Source: Siccibacter colletis
GTDB taxonomy: Bacteria; Pseudomonadota; Gammaproteobacteria; Enterobacterales; Enterobacteriaceae
DNA length: 64,000 nt
Assembly (NCBI RefSeq): GCF_000696575.1
Contig: NZ_JMSQ01000008.1
Coordinates: 330,254-394,253 of the forward strand
Reading direction: 5' to 3'
The notes beneath the pieces were generated by a model. That model was not told where the DNA came from, searched no databases, and was given only the letters and a program-made list of their open reading frames with translations. Each line of letters starts with the position of its first letter. Position 1 is the stretch's first letter. Shown here one piece after another: positions 20,007 through 32,368 of this stretch. A program made the translations under genes and the position numbers.

Positions 20007-21650
20007 ATGGATTCGCAACGCAATCTTCTTGTCATCGCTTTGTTGTTCGTGTCTTTCATGATCTGGCAAGCCTGGGAGCAGGATAAAAATCCTCCTCAGA
20101 CTCAGCAGACCACGCAGACTACGACCACCGCAGCGGGTAGCGCCGCCGACCAGGGCGTACCGGCCAGTGGCCAGGGAAAACTCATTACGGTTAAAACGGA
20201 TGTCCTCTCCCTTACCATCAACACCCGTGGTGGTGACATCGAGCAGGCACTGTTAACTGCCTACCCGAAAGAGCTGGGTTCTTCTGAGCCGTTCCAGCTG
20301 CTGGAAACGACGCCAGAGTTCCTGTATCAGGCGCAAAGCGGCCTGACCGGTCGCGACGGCCCGGATAATCCGGCAAATGGTCCGCGTCCGCTCTACAACG
20401 TTGATAAAGACGCGTTCGTTATCGCTGATGGCCAGAACGAACTGGCGATCCCGATGACCTTCACCGATGCGGCGGGCAACACCTTCACCAAAACCTTCAC
20501 CCTGAAACGCGGTGAATATGCGGTAGACGTAAGCTACAGCGTGAACAACGCCGGCGCGAAACCGCTGGAAGTGGCAAGCTTCGGTCAGCTCAAGCAGTCC
20601 ATCAATCTGCCTTCTCACCGCGATACCGGCAGCAGCAACTTTGCGCTGCATACCTTCCGCGGCGCGGCGTACTCCACCCCGGACGAGAAGTATGAGAAAT
20701 ATAAATTCGACACCATTGCTGATAACGAAAACCTGAACGTCAACGCCAGCAACGGCTGGGTAGCGATGCTTCAGCAGTATTTCGCTACCGCATGGGTTCC
20801 ACGCACTGCGGGCACCAACAATTTCTATACCGCAAATCTGGGTAACGGCATTGCGGCGGTTGGCTACAAATCTGCACCGGTACTGGTACAGCCAGGCCAG
20901 ACAGGCGCGCTGAACAGCACCCTGTGGGTCGGCCCGGAAATCCAGGACAAAATGGCGCAGGTTGCACCGCACCTTGACCTGACCGTTGATTACGGCTGGT
21001 TGTGGTTCATCTCTCAGCCGCTGTTCAAGCTGCTGAAATGGATCCACGGCTTCCTGGGCAACTGGGGCTTCGCGATTATCGCTATCACCTTCATCGTACG
21101 TGGTGTGATGTACCCGCTGACGAAAGCGCAGTACACCTCGATGGCGAAGATGCGTCTGCTGCAGCCGAAGATTCAGGCCATGCGCGAGCGTCTGGGTGAT
21201 GACAAGCAACGTATGAGCCAGGAGATGATGGCGCTCTATAAAGCAGAGAAAGTGAACCCGCTGGGTGGTTGCTTCCCGCTGCTGATTCAGATGCCGATCT
21301 TCCTTGCGCTGTACTACATGCTGATGGGCTCAGTTGAGCTGCGCCATGCGCCGTTCGCCCTGTGGATCCACGACCTGTCCGCGCAGGACCCGTACTACAT
21401 CCTGCCGATCCTGATGGGCGTGACCATGTTCTTCATCCAGAAGATGTCACCGACCACCGTGACCGACCCGATGCAGCAGAAGATCATGACCTTTATGCCG
21501 GTCATCTTCACGGTCTTCTTCCTGTGGTTCCCGTCCGGTCTGGTGCTGTACTATATCGTCAGCAACCTGGTGACCATCCTTCAGCAGCAGCTGATCTACC
21601 GCGGTCTGGAAAAACGTGGACTGCATAGCCGCGAGAAGAAAAGCTCCTGA
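20007..21650 (+). CDS. yidC: Membrane protein insertase YidC
   Basis: 547 residues (E. coli 548). Inserts and folds inner-membrane proteins alone or with SecYEG. TM1 is within residues 5-22 ([17 protein letters not shown]), followed by a P/T/Q-rich linker, a large periplasmic beta domain (about 60-330) and the conserved five-TM core, including the catalytic arginine region [15 protein letters not shown]. The start at 20007 (MDSQRNLL) is preferred over the longer open frame. Followed by a strong terminator. Confidence 0.98.
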   Translation: MDSQRNLLVIALLFVSFMIWQAWEQDKNPPQTQQTTQTTTTAAGSAADQGVPASGQGKLITVKTDVLSLTINTRGGDIEQALLTAYPKELGSSEPFQLLETTPEFLYQAQSGLTGRDGPDNPANGPRPLYNVDKDAFVIADGQNELAIPMTFTDAAGNTFTKTFTLKRGEYAVDVSYSVNNAGAKPLEVASFGQLKQSINLPSHRDTGSSNFALHTFRGAAYSTPDEKYEKYKFDTIADNENLNVNASNGWVAMLQQYFATAWVPRTAGTNNFYTANLGNGIAAVGYKSAPVLVQPGQTGALNSTLWVGPEIQDKMAQVAPHLDLTVDYGWLWFISQPLFKLLKWIHGFLGNWGFAIIAITFIVRGVMYPLTKAQYTSMAKMRLLQPKIQAMRERLGDDKQRMSQEMMALYKAEKVNPLGGCFPLLIQMPIFLALYYMLMGSVELRHAPFALWIHDLSAQDPYYILPILMGVTMFFIQKMSPTTVTDPMQQKIMTFMPVIFTVFFLWFPSGLVLYYIVSNLVTILQQQLIYRGLEKRGLHSREKKSS

Positions 21651-21670
21651 TAGCTTGATTCTTTAAGCTG

Positions 21671-21706
21671 AAACAAGGCGGTCATTTGACCGCCTTGTTT
21701 GTTTTT
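21671..21706 (+). terminator. yidC operon terminator
   Basis: Stem AACAAGGCGGTC / GACCGCCTTGTT with a 4-nt loop (ATTT) and a T-rich tail (TGTTTTT), 20 bp after yidC. Confidence 0.93.
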
Positions 21707-21744
21707 GTCGCCCTGTATTTCGCGCCTAACCCGAAGAGATAATC

Positions 21745-23109
21745 ATGAACCACAACGACACCATCATCGCTCAGGCTACTCCTCCGGGACGTGGCGGCGT
21801 GGGTATCCTGCGTATTTCTGGCCTCAAAGCCCGCGAGGTAGCCCAGGCCGTGCTCGGCAAGCTGCCGAAACCGCGCCATGCCGACTACCTGCCGTTTAAG
21901 GACGCCGACGGCACGGCGCTGGATCAGGGTATTGCGCTGTGGTTCCCCGGCCCGAACTCTTTTACCGGCGAAGACGTGCTGGAGCTGCAGGGTCATGGCG
22001 GCCCGGTGATCCTCGACCTGCTGCTTAAACGCATTCTGGCGCTGCCCGGCGTGCGTATCGCTCGTCCAGGTGAGTTCTCCGAGCGCGCGTTTCTTAACGA
22101 TAAGCTCGATCTGGCTCAGGCAGAAGCCATCGCCGACCTGATCGATGCCAGTTCTGAGCAGGCGGCCCGCTCGGCGCTTAACTCGTTGCAGGGAGCGTTT
22201 TCCGCGCGAGTAAATCACCTTGTGGAAGCACTTACTCACCTGCGCATCTACGTCGAAGCGGCTATCGACTTTCCGGACGAGGAGATCGACTTTCTGTCAG
22301 ACGGCAAAATTGAAGCGCAGCTTAATGCCGTAATGGGCGATCTCGACGCGGTACGCGCCGAAGCGCGACAGGGCAGTCTGCTGCGCGAGGGCATGAAGGT
22401 GGTAATTGCCGGGCGTCCAAACGCCGGGAAATCAAGCCTGCTGAATGCGCTGGCGGGCCGCGAGGCAGCGATCGTTACCGATATTGCCGGCACCACCCGC
22501 GACGTATTGCGCGAGCATATTCATATCGACGGTATGCCGCTGCATATTATCGACACCGCCGGTCTGCGTGAAGCCAGCGATGAAGTGGAGCGTATCGGCA
22601 TCGAACGCGCGTGGAACGAGATCGAACAGGCGGACCGCGTACTGTTTATGGTAGACGGGACCACCACCAGCGCCGTTGACCCGGCTGACATCTGGCCGGA
22701 TTTTATTGCCCGACTGCCAGCGAAGCTGCCGATCACCGTGGTGCGTAACAAAGCGGACGTCACCGGCGAAACGCTGGGCCTCAGCGAAGTGAATGGTCAC
22801 TCACTGATTCGCCTGTCGGCGCGTACCGGTGATGGCGTGGACGTGCTGCGTAACCATCTTAAAAGCAGTATGGGCTTTGATACCAATATGGAAGGCGGCT
22901 TCCTGGCACGCCGTCGTCACCTGCAGGCGCTGGAGCAGGCTGCGGCGCATCTCGAACAAGGTAAGGCACAGCTGCTGGGTGCCTGGGCCGGCGAGCTGCT
23001 GGCCGAAGAGCTGCGCCTGGCGCAGCAGAGCCTGAGTGAGATCACCGGGGAATTTACCTCCGACGATCTGCTGGGCCGCATCTTCTCCAGCTTCTGTATA
23101 GGTAAGTAA
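21745..23109 (+). CDS. mnmE: tRNA modification GTPase MnmE
   Basis: 454 residues. Partner of MnmG in making 5-carboxymethylaminomethyl-uridine at the wobble position of tRNAs. N-terminal folate-binding domain to about 118, helical domain, and an inserted G domain with G1 GRPNAGKS (223-230), DTAGL (270-274) and NKAD; C-terminal FCIGK with the catalytic C451. It has its own start region after the yidC terminator. Directly followed by the 2H-like gene instead of tnaC. Confidence 0.98.
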   Translation: MNHNDTIIAQATPPGRGGVGILRISGLKAREVAQAVLGKLPKPRHADYLPFKDADGTALDQGIALWFPGPNSFTGEDVLELQGHGGPVILDLLLKRILALPGVRIARPGEFSERAFLNDKLDLAQAEAIADLIDASSEQAARSALNSLQGAFSARVNHLVEALTHLRIYVEAAIDFPDEEIDFLSDGKIEAQLNAVMGDLDAVRAEARQGSLLREGMKVVIAGRPNAGKSSLLNALAGREAAIVTDIAGTTRDVLREHIHIDGMPLHIIDTAGLREASDEVERIGIERAWNEIEQADRVLFMVDGTTTSAVDPADIWPDFIARLPAKLPITVVRNKADVTGETLGLSEVNGHSLIRLSARTGDGVDVLRNHLKSSMGFDTNMEGGFLARRRHLQALEQAAAHLEQGKAQLLGAWAGELLAEELRLAQQSLSEITGEFTSDDLLGRIFSSFCIGK

Positions 23110-23158
23110 TCACTCACGAACCGCTCCGCCAGCGTGGCGGAGCAGCAGGAGGACTGCG

Positions 23159-23728
23159 ATGACGCCCGAGGCGCTGGATGCCCTCTATACGCAAACCTCA
23201 CGCCAGACGCTGGCGACGCTGCTGGCAGAGATTAACGCGATGAGTGACGGCGATGCGCTGGCCGACGCGATGCCGGTCAACGGCCTGCATTTCACCTTCC
23301 TGCCCATCATGCTGCCGCACTACCGTCCGGGAGAGCGTCCCAAACACCTCGATCTGTTGAAGCGTCTGTGGCAGGAATACTGTACCGCTCAGCCGCTGAC
23401 CATTTCCCGCCTGCGGCTGGTGGCGCTTCCGTCACAGCTGCTGCTGGCGGGCATTCCGGACCCGCACAGCCTGCGCCAGCGCAGCGCGTTTGCCGATGCA
23501 TTGCTGAAAACGCCCCTGGCACCGGGCCTGCTGGCGCGTCATGCATCGACACCGCTACCGGCACCTTTCTGGCACAGCACGCTGTTACGCTATCGGGCGC
23601 AGCGCCTTCCTGAACCGCTTCGCAGCTACTTTATCCGCCATCAGCATCGTGAATTCGGTAGCGTTAGCGCGCCCGTCAGGCTGGTCATGGCCAACTATAA
23701 CTGGACGGTGGTGCAGCCCATTACATGA
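23159..23728 (+). CDS. Putative 2H phosphoesterase-like protein
   Basis: 189 residues with no E. coli K-12 counterpart at this place that I recognise. Two H-x-T motifs, HFT at 44-46 (NGLHFTFLPI) and HST at 139-141 (FWHSTLLRY), separated by about 95 residues, with a strand-like LRLVALPSQLLLAGI between, fit the 2H phosphoesterase fold of LigT/ThpR-type enzymes that act on 2',3'-cyclic phosphates or 2'-5' bonds in RNA. The ATG follows AGGAGG and starts 49 bp after mnmE, so co-transcription with this tRNA-modification gene is likely. Function is inferred from motif pattern only. Confidence 0.7.
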   Translation: MTPEALDALYTQTSRQTLATLLAEINAMSDGDALADAMPVNGLHFTFLPIMLPHYRPGERPKHLDLLKRLWQEYCTAQPLTISRLRLVALPSQLLLAGIPDPHSLRQRSAFADALLKTPLAPGLLARHASTPLPAPFWHSTLLRYRAQRLPEPLRSYFIRHQHREFGSVSAPVRLVMANYNWTVVQPIT

Positions 23729-23915
23729 TCAATTTTTGTTCGCGTTTTATAATTAAAGAATATATATAATACCCTTTTGTAAAGCTGACCCTTGGGTCTT
23801 CCCTTCGCGGAGATTCCGCATTAAAAGAAAGCAGGGATTGCAGCATCATCGGCAATCATGGTTTCACAGCATCATCTGACCCAGTCATTCACCGACCATT
23901 ATCACGGAGCGACAA

Positions 23916-24662
23916 ATGGCAACGCATTTTGCACGAGGGATTATTAACGGCGGGCACCTCGATTCCACCCGGCTCTCTGCCGCCAGCCTGCAACAGGCGC
24001 AACAGATGCCGGAGCATCGCCGCGCACGCTTTCTGGCGTCCCGCTCGCTGCTGGCCGAGCTGATGTTTATGCTGTACGGCGTGCACGAGCTGCCGGAGAT
24101 CGTGGTCGCCAGCAACGGGCGTCCCGGCTTTAGCGATCCTTCGCTGGCCGATTTTTCTCTCGCCTATGCCGGAAATATGGTGGGTGTCGCAATCACCACC
24201 GAAGGACGCTGCGGTCTGGATATGGAGTTGCAGCACGCTACGCGTGGATTCCACCACCCGCAATCCCACCGCAATCACCACTTCACCAGCAACGAAACCA
24301 TCTGGATTAACAATCAGAACGATCCGCACGAAGCCGGGGCGCAGCTGGTCACCTTACGTCAGAGCGTGCTGAAGCTGTGCGGGCGCTGTCATGATGAGAG
24401 CCAGCCGCTGCAGCTGTTGCCCGGCTCTGGCCGTCTGCGCATGGCCGGTGAGCCTGAAATCGAAGCGCTGAGCGATGCCGAAGATATACTTATCTGGGCG
24501 ATAGCCGTGACTCCTGCCATTGAGCACGTCAAACTCTGGGAGTTCGACACGCATAAAGGCTGGAGCAACCTTAGCGAGGTGTTGAAGCAGCGCCCGTCTG
24601 CCGAGACGCGCGTGATGCGTTTCACCAGTCTACCGCTGGAAAAAACGCCGATCGCGAACTGA
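23916..24662 (+). CDS. yieE: YieE, 4'-phosphopantetheinyl transferase-like protein
   Basis: 248 residues (E. coli YieE 249). Sfp/AcpT-type superfamily: an arginine-rich start RARFLASRSLLAEL, GRPGFSD, FSLAYAGN and the Mg-binding motif GRCGLDMELQ with D102 and E104. The usual W-x-x-KE-x-x-x-K motif is degenerate (LRQSVLKLC), so catalytic competence is uncertain. ATG after a GGAG site. The 187-bp upstream gap includes an AT-rich TATATATAATACCC-type stretch that could be a promoter, and a small GACCC-TT-GGGTC hairpin. Confidence 0.88.
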   Translation: MATHFARGIINGGHLDSTRLSAASLQQAQQMPEHRRARFLASRSLLAELMFMLYGVHELPEIVVASNGRPGFSDPSLADFSLAYAGNMVGVAITTEGRCGLDMELQHATRGFHHPQSHRNHHFTSNETIWINNQNDPHEAGAQLVTLRQSVLKLCGRCHDESQPLQLLPGSGRLRMAGEPEIEALSDAEDILIWAIAVTPAIEHVKLWEFDTHKGWSNLSEVLKQRPSAETRVMRFTSLPLEKTPIAN

Positions 24663-24692
24663 TTTTTAACTGACAACATCAGGACGTTTTCT

Positions 24693-25259
24693 ATGGCCGA
24701 AAGCATGAAAGTTGTGACGTTACTGGGAAGCCTGCGCAAAGGCTCGTTCAACGCAATGGTCGCCAGTACGCTGCCAAAAATCGCGCCGGAAGGCATGACC
24801 GTTTCCGCCCTGCCGTCGATCCGCGACATCCCCATTTACGATGCCGACATTCAGCAGGAAGAGGGTTTTCCCGCGTCGGTGGAGGCCATCGCCGAACAGA
24901 TCCGCGCGGCGGACGGCGTAGTAATTATTACCCCGGAATATAACTACTCGGTGCCTGGCGGCCTGAAAAATGCTATCGACTGGCTCTCGCGTCTGCCGGA
25001 ACAGCCGCTGGCGGGTAAGCCGGTCCTCATCCAGACCAGTTCAATGGGGGCTATTGGCGGCGCGCGCTGCCAGTATCACCTGCGTCAGATCCTGGTGTTC
25101 CTCGATGCAATGGTGATGAACAAGCCAGAGTTTATGGGCGGCGTGATCCAGAATAAGGTCGACCCGCAGACCGGCGAGGTCGTGGACCAAAGCACGCTCG
25201 ATCACCTCTCCGGCCAGCTGACGGCTTTCAGTAAATATATTCAGCGCGTAAAAGCCTGA
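24693..25259 (+). CDS. chrR: ChrR (YieF) NAD(P)H-dependent FMN quinone/chromate reductase
   Basis: 188 residues, the E. coli length. Flavodoxin-like FMN reductase that carries out two-electron quinone reduction and can reduce chromate. FMN phosphate loop LLGSLRKGSFN (about 10-20) and the family motif PEYNYSVPGGLKNAIDW (about 83-99) are conserved. It lies 30 bp after yieE, probably co-transcribed, and ends at a terminator. Confidence 0.96.
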   Translation: MAESMKVVTLLGSLRKGSFNAMVASTLPKIAPEGMTVSALPSIRDIPIYDADIQQEEGFPASVEAIAEQIRAADGVVIITPEYNYSVPGGLKNAIDWLSRLPEQPLAGKPVLIQTSSMGAIGGARCQYHLRQILVFLDAMVMNKPEFMGGVIQNKVDPQTGEVVDQSTLDHLSGQLTAFSKYIQRVKA

Positions 25260-25263
25260 ATCC

Positions 25264-25287
25264 GGGCCTCCTGCAGGAGGCTTTTTT
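25264..25287 (+). terminator. chrR terminator
   Basis: Stem GCCTCCTGCAGGAGGC followed by T6. Confidence 0.92.
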
Positions 25288-25374
25288 ATTCTCGTAAGAT
25301 GTGTAAATTTATTTCCTGAATGAATTGTGATTTGTTATAACATCACACTTTATTTTTATCAGGATAGTTTTGTT

Positions 25375-26523
25375 ATGTCTGGGGTTTTATCGCGTCGTCT
25401 CGTTGCTATTGATGCGCTGCGTGGTCTGGTGATGCTGCTGATGCTGCTCGACCACGTGCGTGAAACGTTCTTTCTGCATCGTCAGGTGGGCGATCCGATG
25501 GACGTCACCACCACCGAACCGGCGCTGTTTATTGGCCGCACGCTGGCGCACCTGTGCGCACCGGTTTTCGTCTTCCTGACCGGCCTCTCGGCGGCACTTT
25601 ACTGGCAGAAAACCTCATCGCTGAAGAAGACCGCAGAGTTTCTGTTCAAACGCGGTCTCGTGCTGATCCTGCTGGAAATCACGCTGGTTAACTTCGCCTG
25701 GACCTTCCAGTTTCCGCCGTCGGTGGTCTATCTGCAGGTGATCTGGGCGATTGGCCTGAGCATGGTGGCGCTGAGCGCACTGATTTGGCTGCCAGCGGGC
25801 GTTCTGCTGCCGTTAGCGGTAGTGATTATCGCCGGGCATAACCTGCTGGACGGCATTCATGCCGCGCCGGGCTCTTTCTGGGCCATTCCCTGGGCGATTC
25901 TGCACGACCGCGGCTGGATTGAACTGGGTGATGCGATGCGCATACGGACTTCTTATCCGGTGCTGCCGTGGATCGGCGTTATTTCGCTGGGCTTCCTCGC
26001 CGGGCGCTTCTATCGCGCGGAGATGACGACCCACCAGCGTCAGCGCTTGCTGGCCATGACCGGCGTTGCCGCGCTGGCGGCGTTTGTGGTGCTGCGTCTG
26101 ATTAACGGCTACGGCGAAAAGCCGTGGGTGAGCGGTGAAAACAGCGTGCAGACGGTGATGAGTTTCTTCAACATCACTAAGTACCCGCCGTCGCTGATGT
26201 TCCTGCTACTGACCCTGAGCCTCGGCCTGCTGCTGCTGGCGCTGTTTGAGCGCTTCCAGGATAAACAGCTGCTGGTATGGATTGGCCTGTTTGGTGCGGC
26301 ACCGATGTTCTTCTATCTGCTGCATCTCTACGTGCTGAAGGCGCTGTATCTGATGGCGGTGGCTATCTGGGGACTGAACCACGGCGAATTCTTCGGCTTC
26401 GACACCGTGTGGCAGGTGTGGCTGGGCACCATCGCCCTTGCTGCTGCGCTGGTGGTGCCGGTGCGCCGCTTTGCCGCGTTCAAAGCGCGCCGCCGCGATA
26501 TCACCTGGCTTAAATACTTCTGA
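25375..26523 (+). CDS. DUF1624-type multi-spanning membrane protein (putative acyltransferase)
   Basis: 382 residues with about ten hydrophobic segments. The N-terminus RRLVAIDALRGLVMLLMLLDHVRE matches the DUF1624/HGSNAT-like and OpgC-related membrane acyltransferase signature (D-x-L-R-G ... D-H). The ATG at 25375 follows AGGAT; an in-frame ATG 16 codons upstream is less likely. It is inserted between chrR and adeP, which are neighbours in E. coli K-12. Substrate unknown. Flanked by its own terminators. Confidence 0.82.
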   Translation: MSGVLSRRLVAIDALRGLVMLLMLLDHVRETFFLHRQVGDPMDVTTTEPALFIGRTLAHLCAPVFVFLTGLSAALYWQKTSSLKKTAEFLFKRGLVLILLEITLVNFAWTFQFPPSVVYLQVIWAIGLSMVALSALIWLPAGVLLPLAVVIIAGHNLLDGIHAAPGSFWAIPWAILHDRGWIELGDAMRIRTSYPVLPWIGVISLGFLAGRFYRAEMTTHQRQRLLAMTGVAALAAFVVLRLINGYGEKPWVSGENSVQTVMSFFNITKYPPSLMFLLLTLSLGLLLLALFERFQDKQLLVWIGLFGAAPMFFYLLHLYVLKALYLMAVAIWGLNHGEFFGFDTVWQVWLGTIALAAALVVPVRRFAAFKARRRDITWLKYF

Positions 26524-26530
26524 TAAAAAA

Positions 26531-26553
26531 AGCCAGTCGGCAGACTGGCTTCT
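26531..26553. terminator. Bidirectional terminator between the DUF1624 gene and adeP
   Basis: Stem AGCCAGTC-GGCA-GACTGGCT, with an A-run upstream at 26525-26530 that gives a U-tract for minus-strand adeP transcripts. Confidence 0.8.
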
Positions 26554-26563
26554 TCGATATGAC

Positions 26564-26587
26564 GGGCAGCGCAGGCTGCCCTTTTTT
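26564..26587 (+). terminator. Second terminator after the DUF1624 gene
   Basis: Stem GGGCAGC / GCTGCCC followed by T6. Confidence 0.85.
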
Positions 26588-26595
26588 ATGCCTGA

Positions 26596-27930
26596 TTAAT
26601 GCGCGTCAATAAACACGATTTTCAGGATGAACAGCAGGGCAACCACCACCACGCACGGGCTGAGTTCGCGCAGACGACCGGTACCGATCTTCATCACGCA
26701 GTACGAGATAAAGCCCAGCGCGATCCCTTCGGTGATGGAGAAGCTGAACGGCATCATGACGGCAGTGATAAACGCCGGCACCGCTTCGGTTAAGTCATCC
26801 CACTTCACGCGCGCCAGGCTTGAGGTCATCAGCACACCGACGTAGATCAGCGCGCCTGCGGCCGCGTACGGCGGTACCATGCCCGCCAGCGGTGACAGGA
26901 AGATCACCAGCAGGAACAGCAGGCCGACGACAATGGCGGTCAGACCGGTACGGCCACCGACGGAGACGCCGGAGGAGCTTTCGATATAAGCGGTTACGGA
27001 AGACGTCCCGATAAACGAGCCGGCGACTGACGAGACGCTGTCAACAAACAGCGCCTGCTTCATGCGCGGGAATTTCCCTTTCTCATCAGCCAGGCCGGCT
27101 TTATCGGTGACGCCAATCAGCGTGCCGGAGGAGTCGAACAGGTTTACCAGCATGAAGGAGAAGATCACGCCCGCCAGACCCAGATTGAAAGAGCCAGCCA
27201 GATCGACGTGTCCCACCACCGTCATCACACTCGGCGGCGCGGAAACGACGCCCTGGAACTGCACATCGCCCAGCAGCCAGGCCAGCAGCGTGGTTACCAC
27301 GATAGAAACCAGCACCGCAGCATGAATGTTACGCGACGCCAGAATCGCAATAATGAAGAAGCCCAGCACGCCCAGCAGCACGCTGTGAGAGGTAAGGTTG
27401 CCGATGGTTACCAGCGTATCCGGGTTCGCGACGATAACGCCGGCGTTTTTCAGGCCCATCATGCCGATAAACAGACCAATACCGCTGGTAATGCCGACGC
27501 GCAGGCTGAGCGGAATATTGGCAATCATCCAGTAGCGCACCTGGAAAATGGTGAGCAGCAGTAAGCCTACCGCGCCCCAGAAAATAGCACCCATCCCGAT
27601 CTGCCACGGCAGGCCCATCGCACCGACCACCACAAACGCGAAGAAGGCGTTCAGGCCCATTGCCGGTGCCAGCGCTACCGGCAGGTTAGCAAACAGCCCC
27701 ATCAGGATACTGCCGCCCGCGGCGATAAGGCAGGTGGTGACAAACACCGCGCTGGTGTCCATGCCCGCTGCACCCAGAATCTGCGGGTTAACGAACACGA
27801 TGTACACCATCGTCAGGAAGGTGGTGAACCCGGCGATCACTTCCGTACGCGCGGTAGTGCCGTGGGCGCGTAATTTAAACACGCGTTCGAGCAGCCCCTT
27901 TGAAGCCTGGGCAGTGGGTTGTTGGCTCAT
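26596..27930 (-). CDS. adeP: Adenine permease AdeP
   Basis: 444 residues (E. coli AdeP/PurP 445). High-affinity adenine:H+ symporter of the AzgA-like NCS2 branch in the inner membrane. Conserved segments include GFTTFLTMVYIVFVNPQ, ALAPAMGLNAFFAF, NLFDSSGTLIGV and GTSSVTAYIESSSGVSVGGRTG. Start MSQQPTAQ as in E. coli. Divergent from yieH with 167 bp between. Confidence 0.97.
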   Translation of the reverse strand: MSQQPTAQASKGLLERVFKLRAHGTTARTEVIAGFTTFLTMVYIVFVNPQILGAAGMDTSAVFVTTCLIAAGGSILMGLFANLPVALAPAMGLNAFFAFVVVGAMGLPWQIGMGAIFWGAVGLLLLTIFQVRYWMIANIPLSLRVGITSGIGLFIGMMGLKNAGVIVANPDTLVTIGNLTSHSVLLGVLGFFIIAILASRNIHAAVLVSIVVTTLLAWLLGDVQFQGVVSAPPSVMTVVGHVDLAGSFNLGLAGVIFSFMLVNLFDSSGTLIGVTDKAGLADEKGKFPRMKQALFVDSVSSVAGSFIGTSSVTAYIESSSGVSVGGRTGLTAIVVGLLFLLVIFLSPLAGMVPPYAAAGALIYVGVLMTSSLARVKWDDLTEAVPAFITAVMMPFSFSITEGIALGFISYCVMKIGTGRLRELSPCVVVVALLFILKIVFIDAH

Positions 27931-28097
27931 TGGTTGGTTCCGAAATCAGGAGGGAAATTGGTCGCTATCCTATACCAAAATGCGACAATAGTGCTGTCTG
28001 TCACAGACTTTTTTTCATTGATTTTGCTTATACGGCATCGATTGCGCGGGCCAAAACCGGCTGCGTAAACGTTAAACTTTCGATATCAGGAAAAAAC

Positions 28098-28763
28098 ATG
28101 TCCAGCATTGATGCACTATTTTTTGATTGCGATGGCACGCTGGTAGACAGCGAAGTGATCTGCTCCCGCGCGTATGTGCATATGTTTGCCCGCGCCGGCA
28201 TCACGCTCGATCTTGAGGAAGTGTTCAAACGCTTCAAAGGCATAAAACTCTACGAGATCATCGATACCATCAATAATGAACATGGCGTTAACCTGCAAAA
28301 AGCAGAGCTGGAACCCGTCTATCGCGCCGAGGTCGCACGGCTGTTCGACAGCGAGCTGGTGGAGATCCCCGGCGCTGCGGCGCTGCTCGATCGCTTAACG
28401 ATACCGATGTGCATCGTCTCCAACGGCCCGGTCAGCAAAATGCAGCACTCGCTGGGTAAAACCGGCATGCTCGGGCATTTCCCTGACAAACTCTACAGCG
28501 GCTACGATATCCAGCGCTGGAAGCCCGATCCAGCCCTGATGCATCACGCTGCGGATGCGATGCGCGTGGACGTGACGAAGTGCATTCTGGTGGATGATTC
28601 GGTGGCCGGGGCGCAATCCGGCATCGCGGCGGGAATGCAGGTGTTTTACTTCTGCGCCGATGCGCACAATCCGCCACTCGATCACCCGAATGTGACGCCG
28701 TTTACCGACCTGAGCCAGCTGCCCGAGCTGTGGCGCGCGCGCGGATGGAATATCACCCGCTAA
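28098..28763 (+). CDS. yieH: YieH, HAD phosphatase (6-phosphogluconate phosphatase)
   Basis: 221 residues, the E. coli length. HAD hydrolase with a C1 cap: motif I FFDCDGTLVDSE (D10, D12), motif II IVSNGP, motif III K-PDP (RWKPDPAL), motif IV ILVDDSVAG. The ATG at 28098 follows CAGGAAAAA; the longer open frame upstream is non-coding. E. coli YieH dephosphorylates 6-phosphogluconate in vitro. Confidence 0.95.
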   Translation: MSSIDALFFDCDGTLVDSEVICSRAYVHMFARAGITLDLEEVFKRFKGIKLYEIIDTINNEHGVNLQKAELEPVYRAEVARLFDSELVEIPGAAALLDRLTIPMCIVSNGPVSKMQHSLGKTGMLGHFPDKLYSGYDIQRWKPDPALMHHAADAMRVDVTKCILVDDSVAGAQSGIAAGMQVFYFCADAHNPPLDHPNVTPFTDLSQLPELWRARGWNITR

Positions 28764-28771
28764 TGTTGCCC

Positions 28772-28799
28772 GGCGGGTGCGCAAGCTTACCCGCCCTGC
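28772..28799. repeat. REP-like element
   Basis: GGCGGGTGCGCAAGCTTACCCGCCCTGC-type palindrome right after yieH, matching the elements at 12418-12446 and 12461-12487. Confidence 0.65.
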
Positions 28800-28816
28800 A
28801 GCACTGCATCACAGGC

Positions 28817-28848
28817 AAAAAAAACCTCTCCTGAAGGAGAGGTTTTTT
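28817..28848. terminator. Bidirectional terminator of phoU and yieH
   Basis: CCTCTCCT / AGGAGAGG stem flanked by A8 and T6, between convergent yieH and phoU. Confidence 0.93.
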
Positions 28849-28866
28849 GTGGCGCGAGCGCGATGC

Positions 28867-29592
28867 TTACTCTTTCGGATCTTTGCCCGCCAGCAGCTTA
28901 TCCAGCTCGTCGCCGCCAACGTGACGGAAATCCTGCCCCTTCACGAAGTAGAAGATGTATTCGCAGATGTTCTGGCAGCGGTCGCCGATACGCTCAATAG
29001 AGCGTGCGCAGAACAGCGCGGTTAATACGCTGGGGATGGTACGCGAGTCTTCCATCATGTAGGTCATCAACTGACGCACGATGCCTTCGTACTCCTGGTC
29101 CACCTTCTTGTCTTCACGGTAGATGCGGATGGCTTCATCCAGATCCATACGCGCAAAGGCGTCGAGCACGTCATGCAGCATCTGCACGGTGTGGCGGCCC
29201 AGCGACTCCAGGCTCACCAGCAGCGGCTGGTGCTGCTGGGAGAATTTCTCCAGCGCGGTGCGGCAGATTTTGTCTGCCACATCACCGATACGCTCCAGCT
29301 CGGCGATGGTTTTGATGATCGCCATCACCAGACGCAGGTCGCTCGCTGTCGGCTGACGTTTGGCAATGATGCGCACGCAGGCTTCATCGATCGCCACTTC
29401 CATCATGTTGACCTTCTGGTCACCGTCGATGACGCGCTTCGCCAGCTCGCTGTCCTGATTGTGCATCGCCGTGATGGCGTCAGACAGCTGCTGCTCCACC
29501 AGCCCGCCCATGGTCATCACCTGGGTGCGGATGTGCTCCAGCTCAGCGTTGAACTGGCCGGAGATATGTTTATTCAGATTCAGGTTATCCAT
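28867..29592 (-). CDS. phoU: PhoU phosphate signalling regulator
   Basis: 241 residues. Two tandem PhoU three-helix repeats with metal-binding E/D-x-x-x-D motifs (for example [12 protein letters not shown] and [14 protein letters not shown]). It links the PstSCAB transporter to PhoR, repressing the Pho regulon when phosphate is ample. Last gene of the pst operon, 69 bp after pstB, with a hairpin between. Confidence 0.97.
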   Translation of the reverse strand: MDNLNLNKHISGQFNAELEHIRTQVMTMGGLVEQQLSDAITAMHNQDSELAKRVIDGDQKVNMMEVAIDEACVRIIAKRQPTASDLRLVMAIIKTIAELERIGDVADKICRTALEKFSQQHQPLLVSLESLGRHTVQMLHDVLDAFARMDLDEAIRIYREDKKVDQEYEGIVRQLMTYMMEDSRTIPSVLTALFCARSIERIGDRCQNICEYIFYFVKGQDFRHVGGDELDKLLAGKDPKE

Positions 29593-29619
29593 GATTCCTC
29601 CCGTTGCCCGGACGCGTGG

Positions 29620-29645
29620 TGCCTGTCACAGCGTGGCGACAGGCA
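29620..29645. other. Intercistronic hairpin pstB-phoU
   Basis: 8-bp stem TGCCTGTC / GACAGGCA without a U-tract. Likely an mRNA stability or processing element. Confidence 0.5.
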
Positions 29646-29661
29646 GCAGCATCAGAGCAGA

Positions 29662-30447
<786 letters not shown>

Positions 30448-30479
30448 TCATCCGACGCCGCCTGTGCAGCGCCGCAAAA

Positions 30480-32332
<1,853 letters not shown>

Positions 32333-32368
32333 TTACTCTTTAGGTTTAGGTACTGACTCTAACAAACT

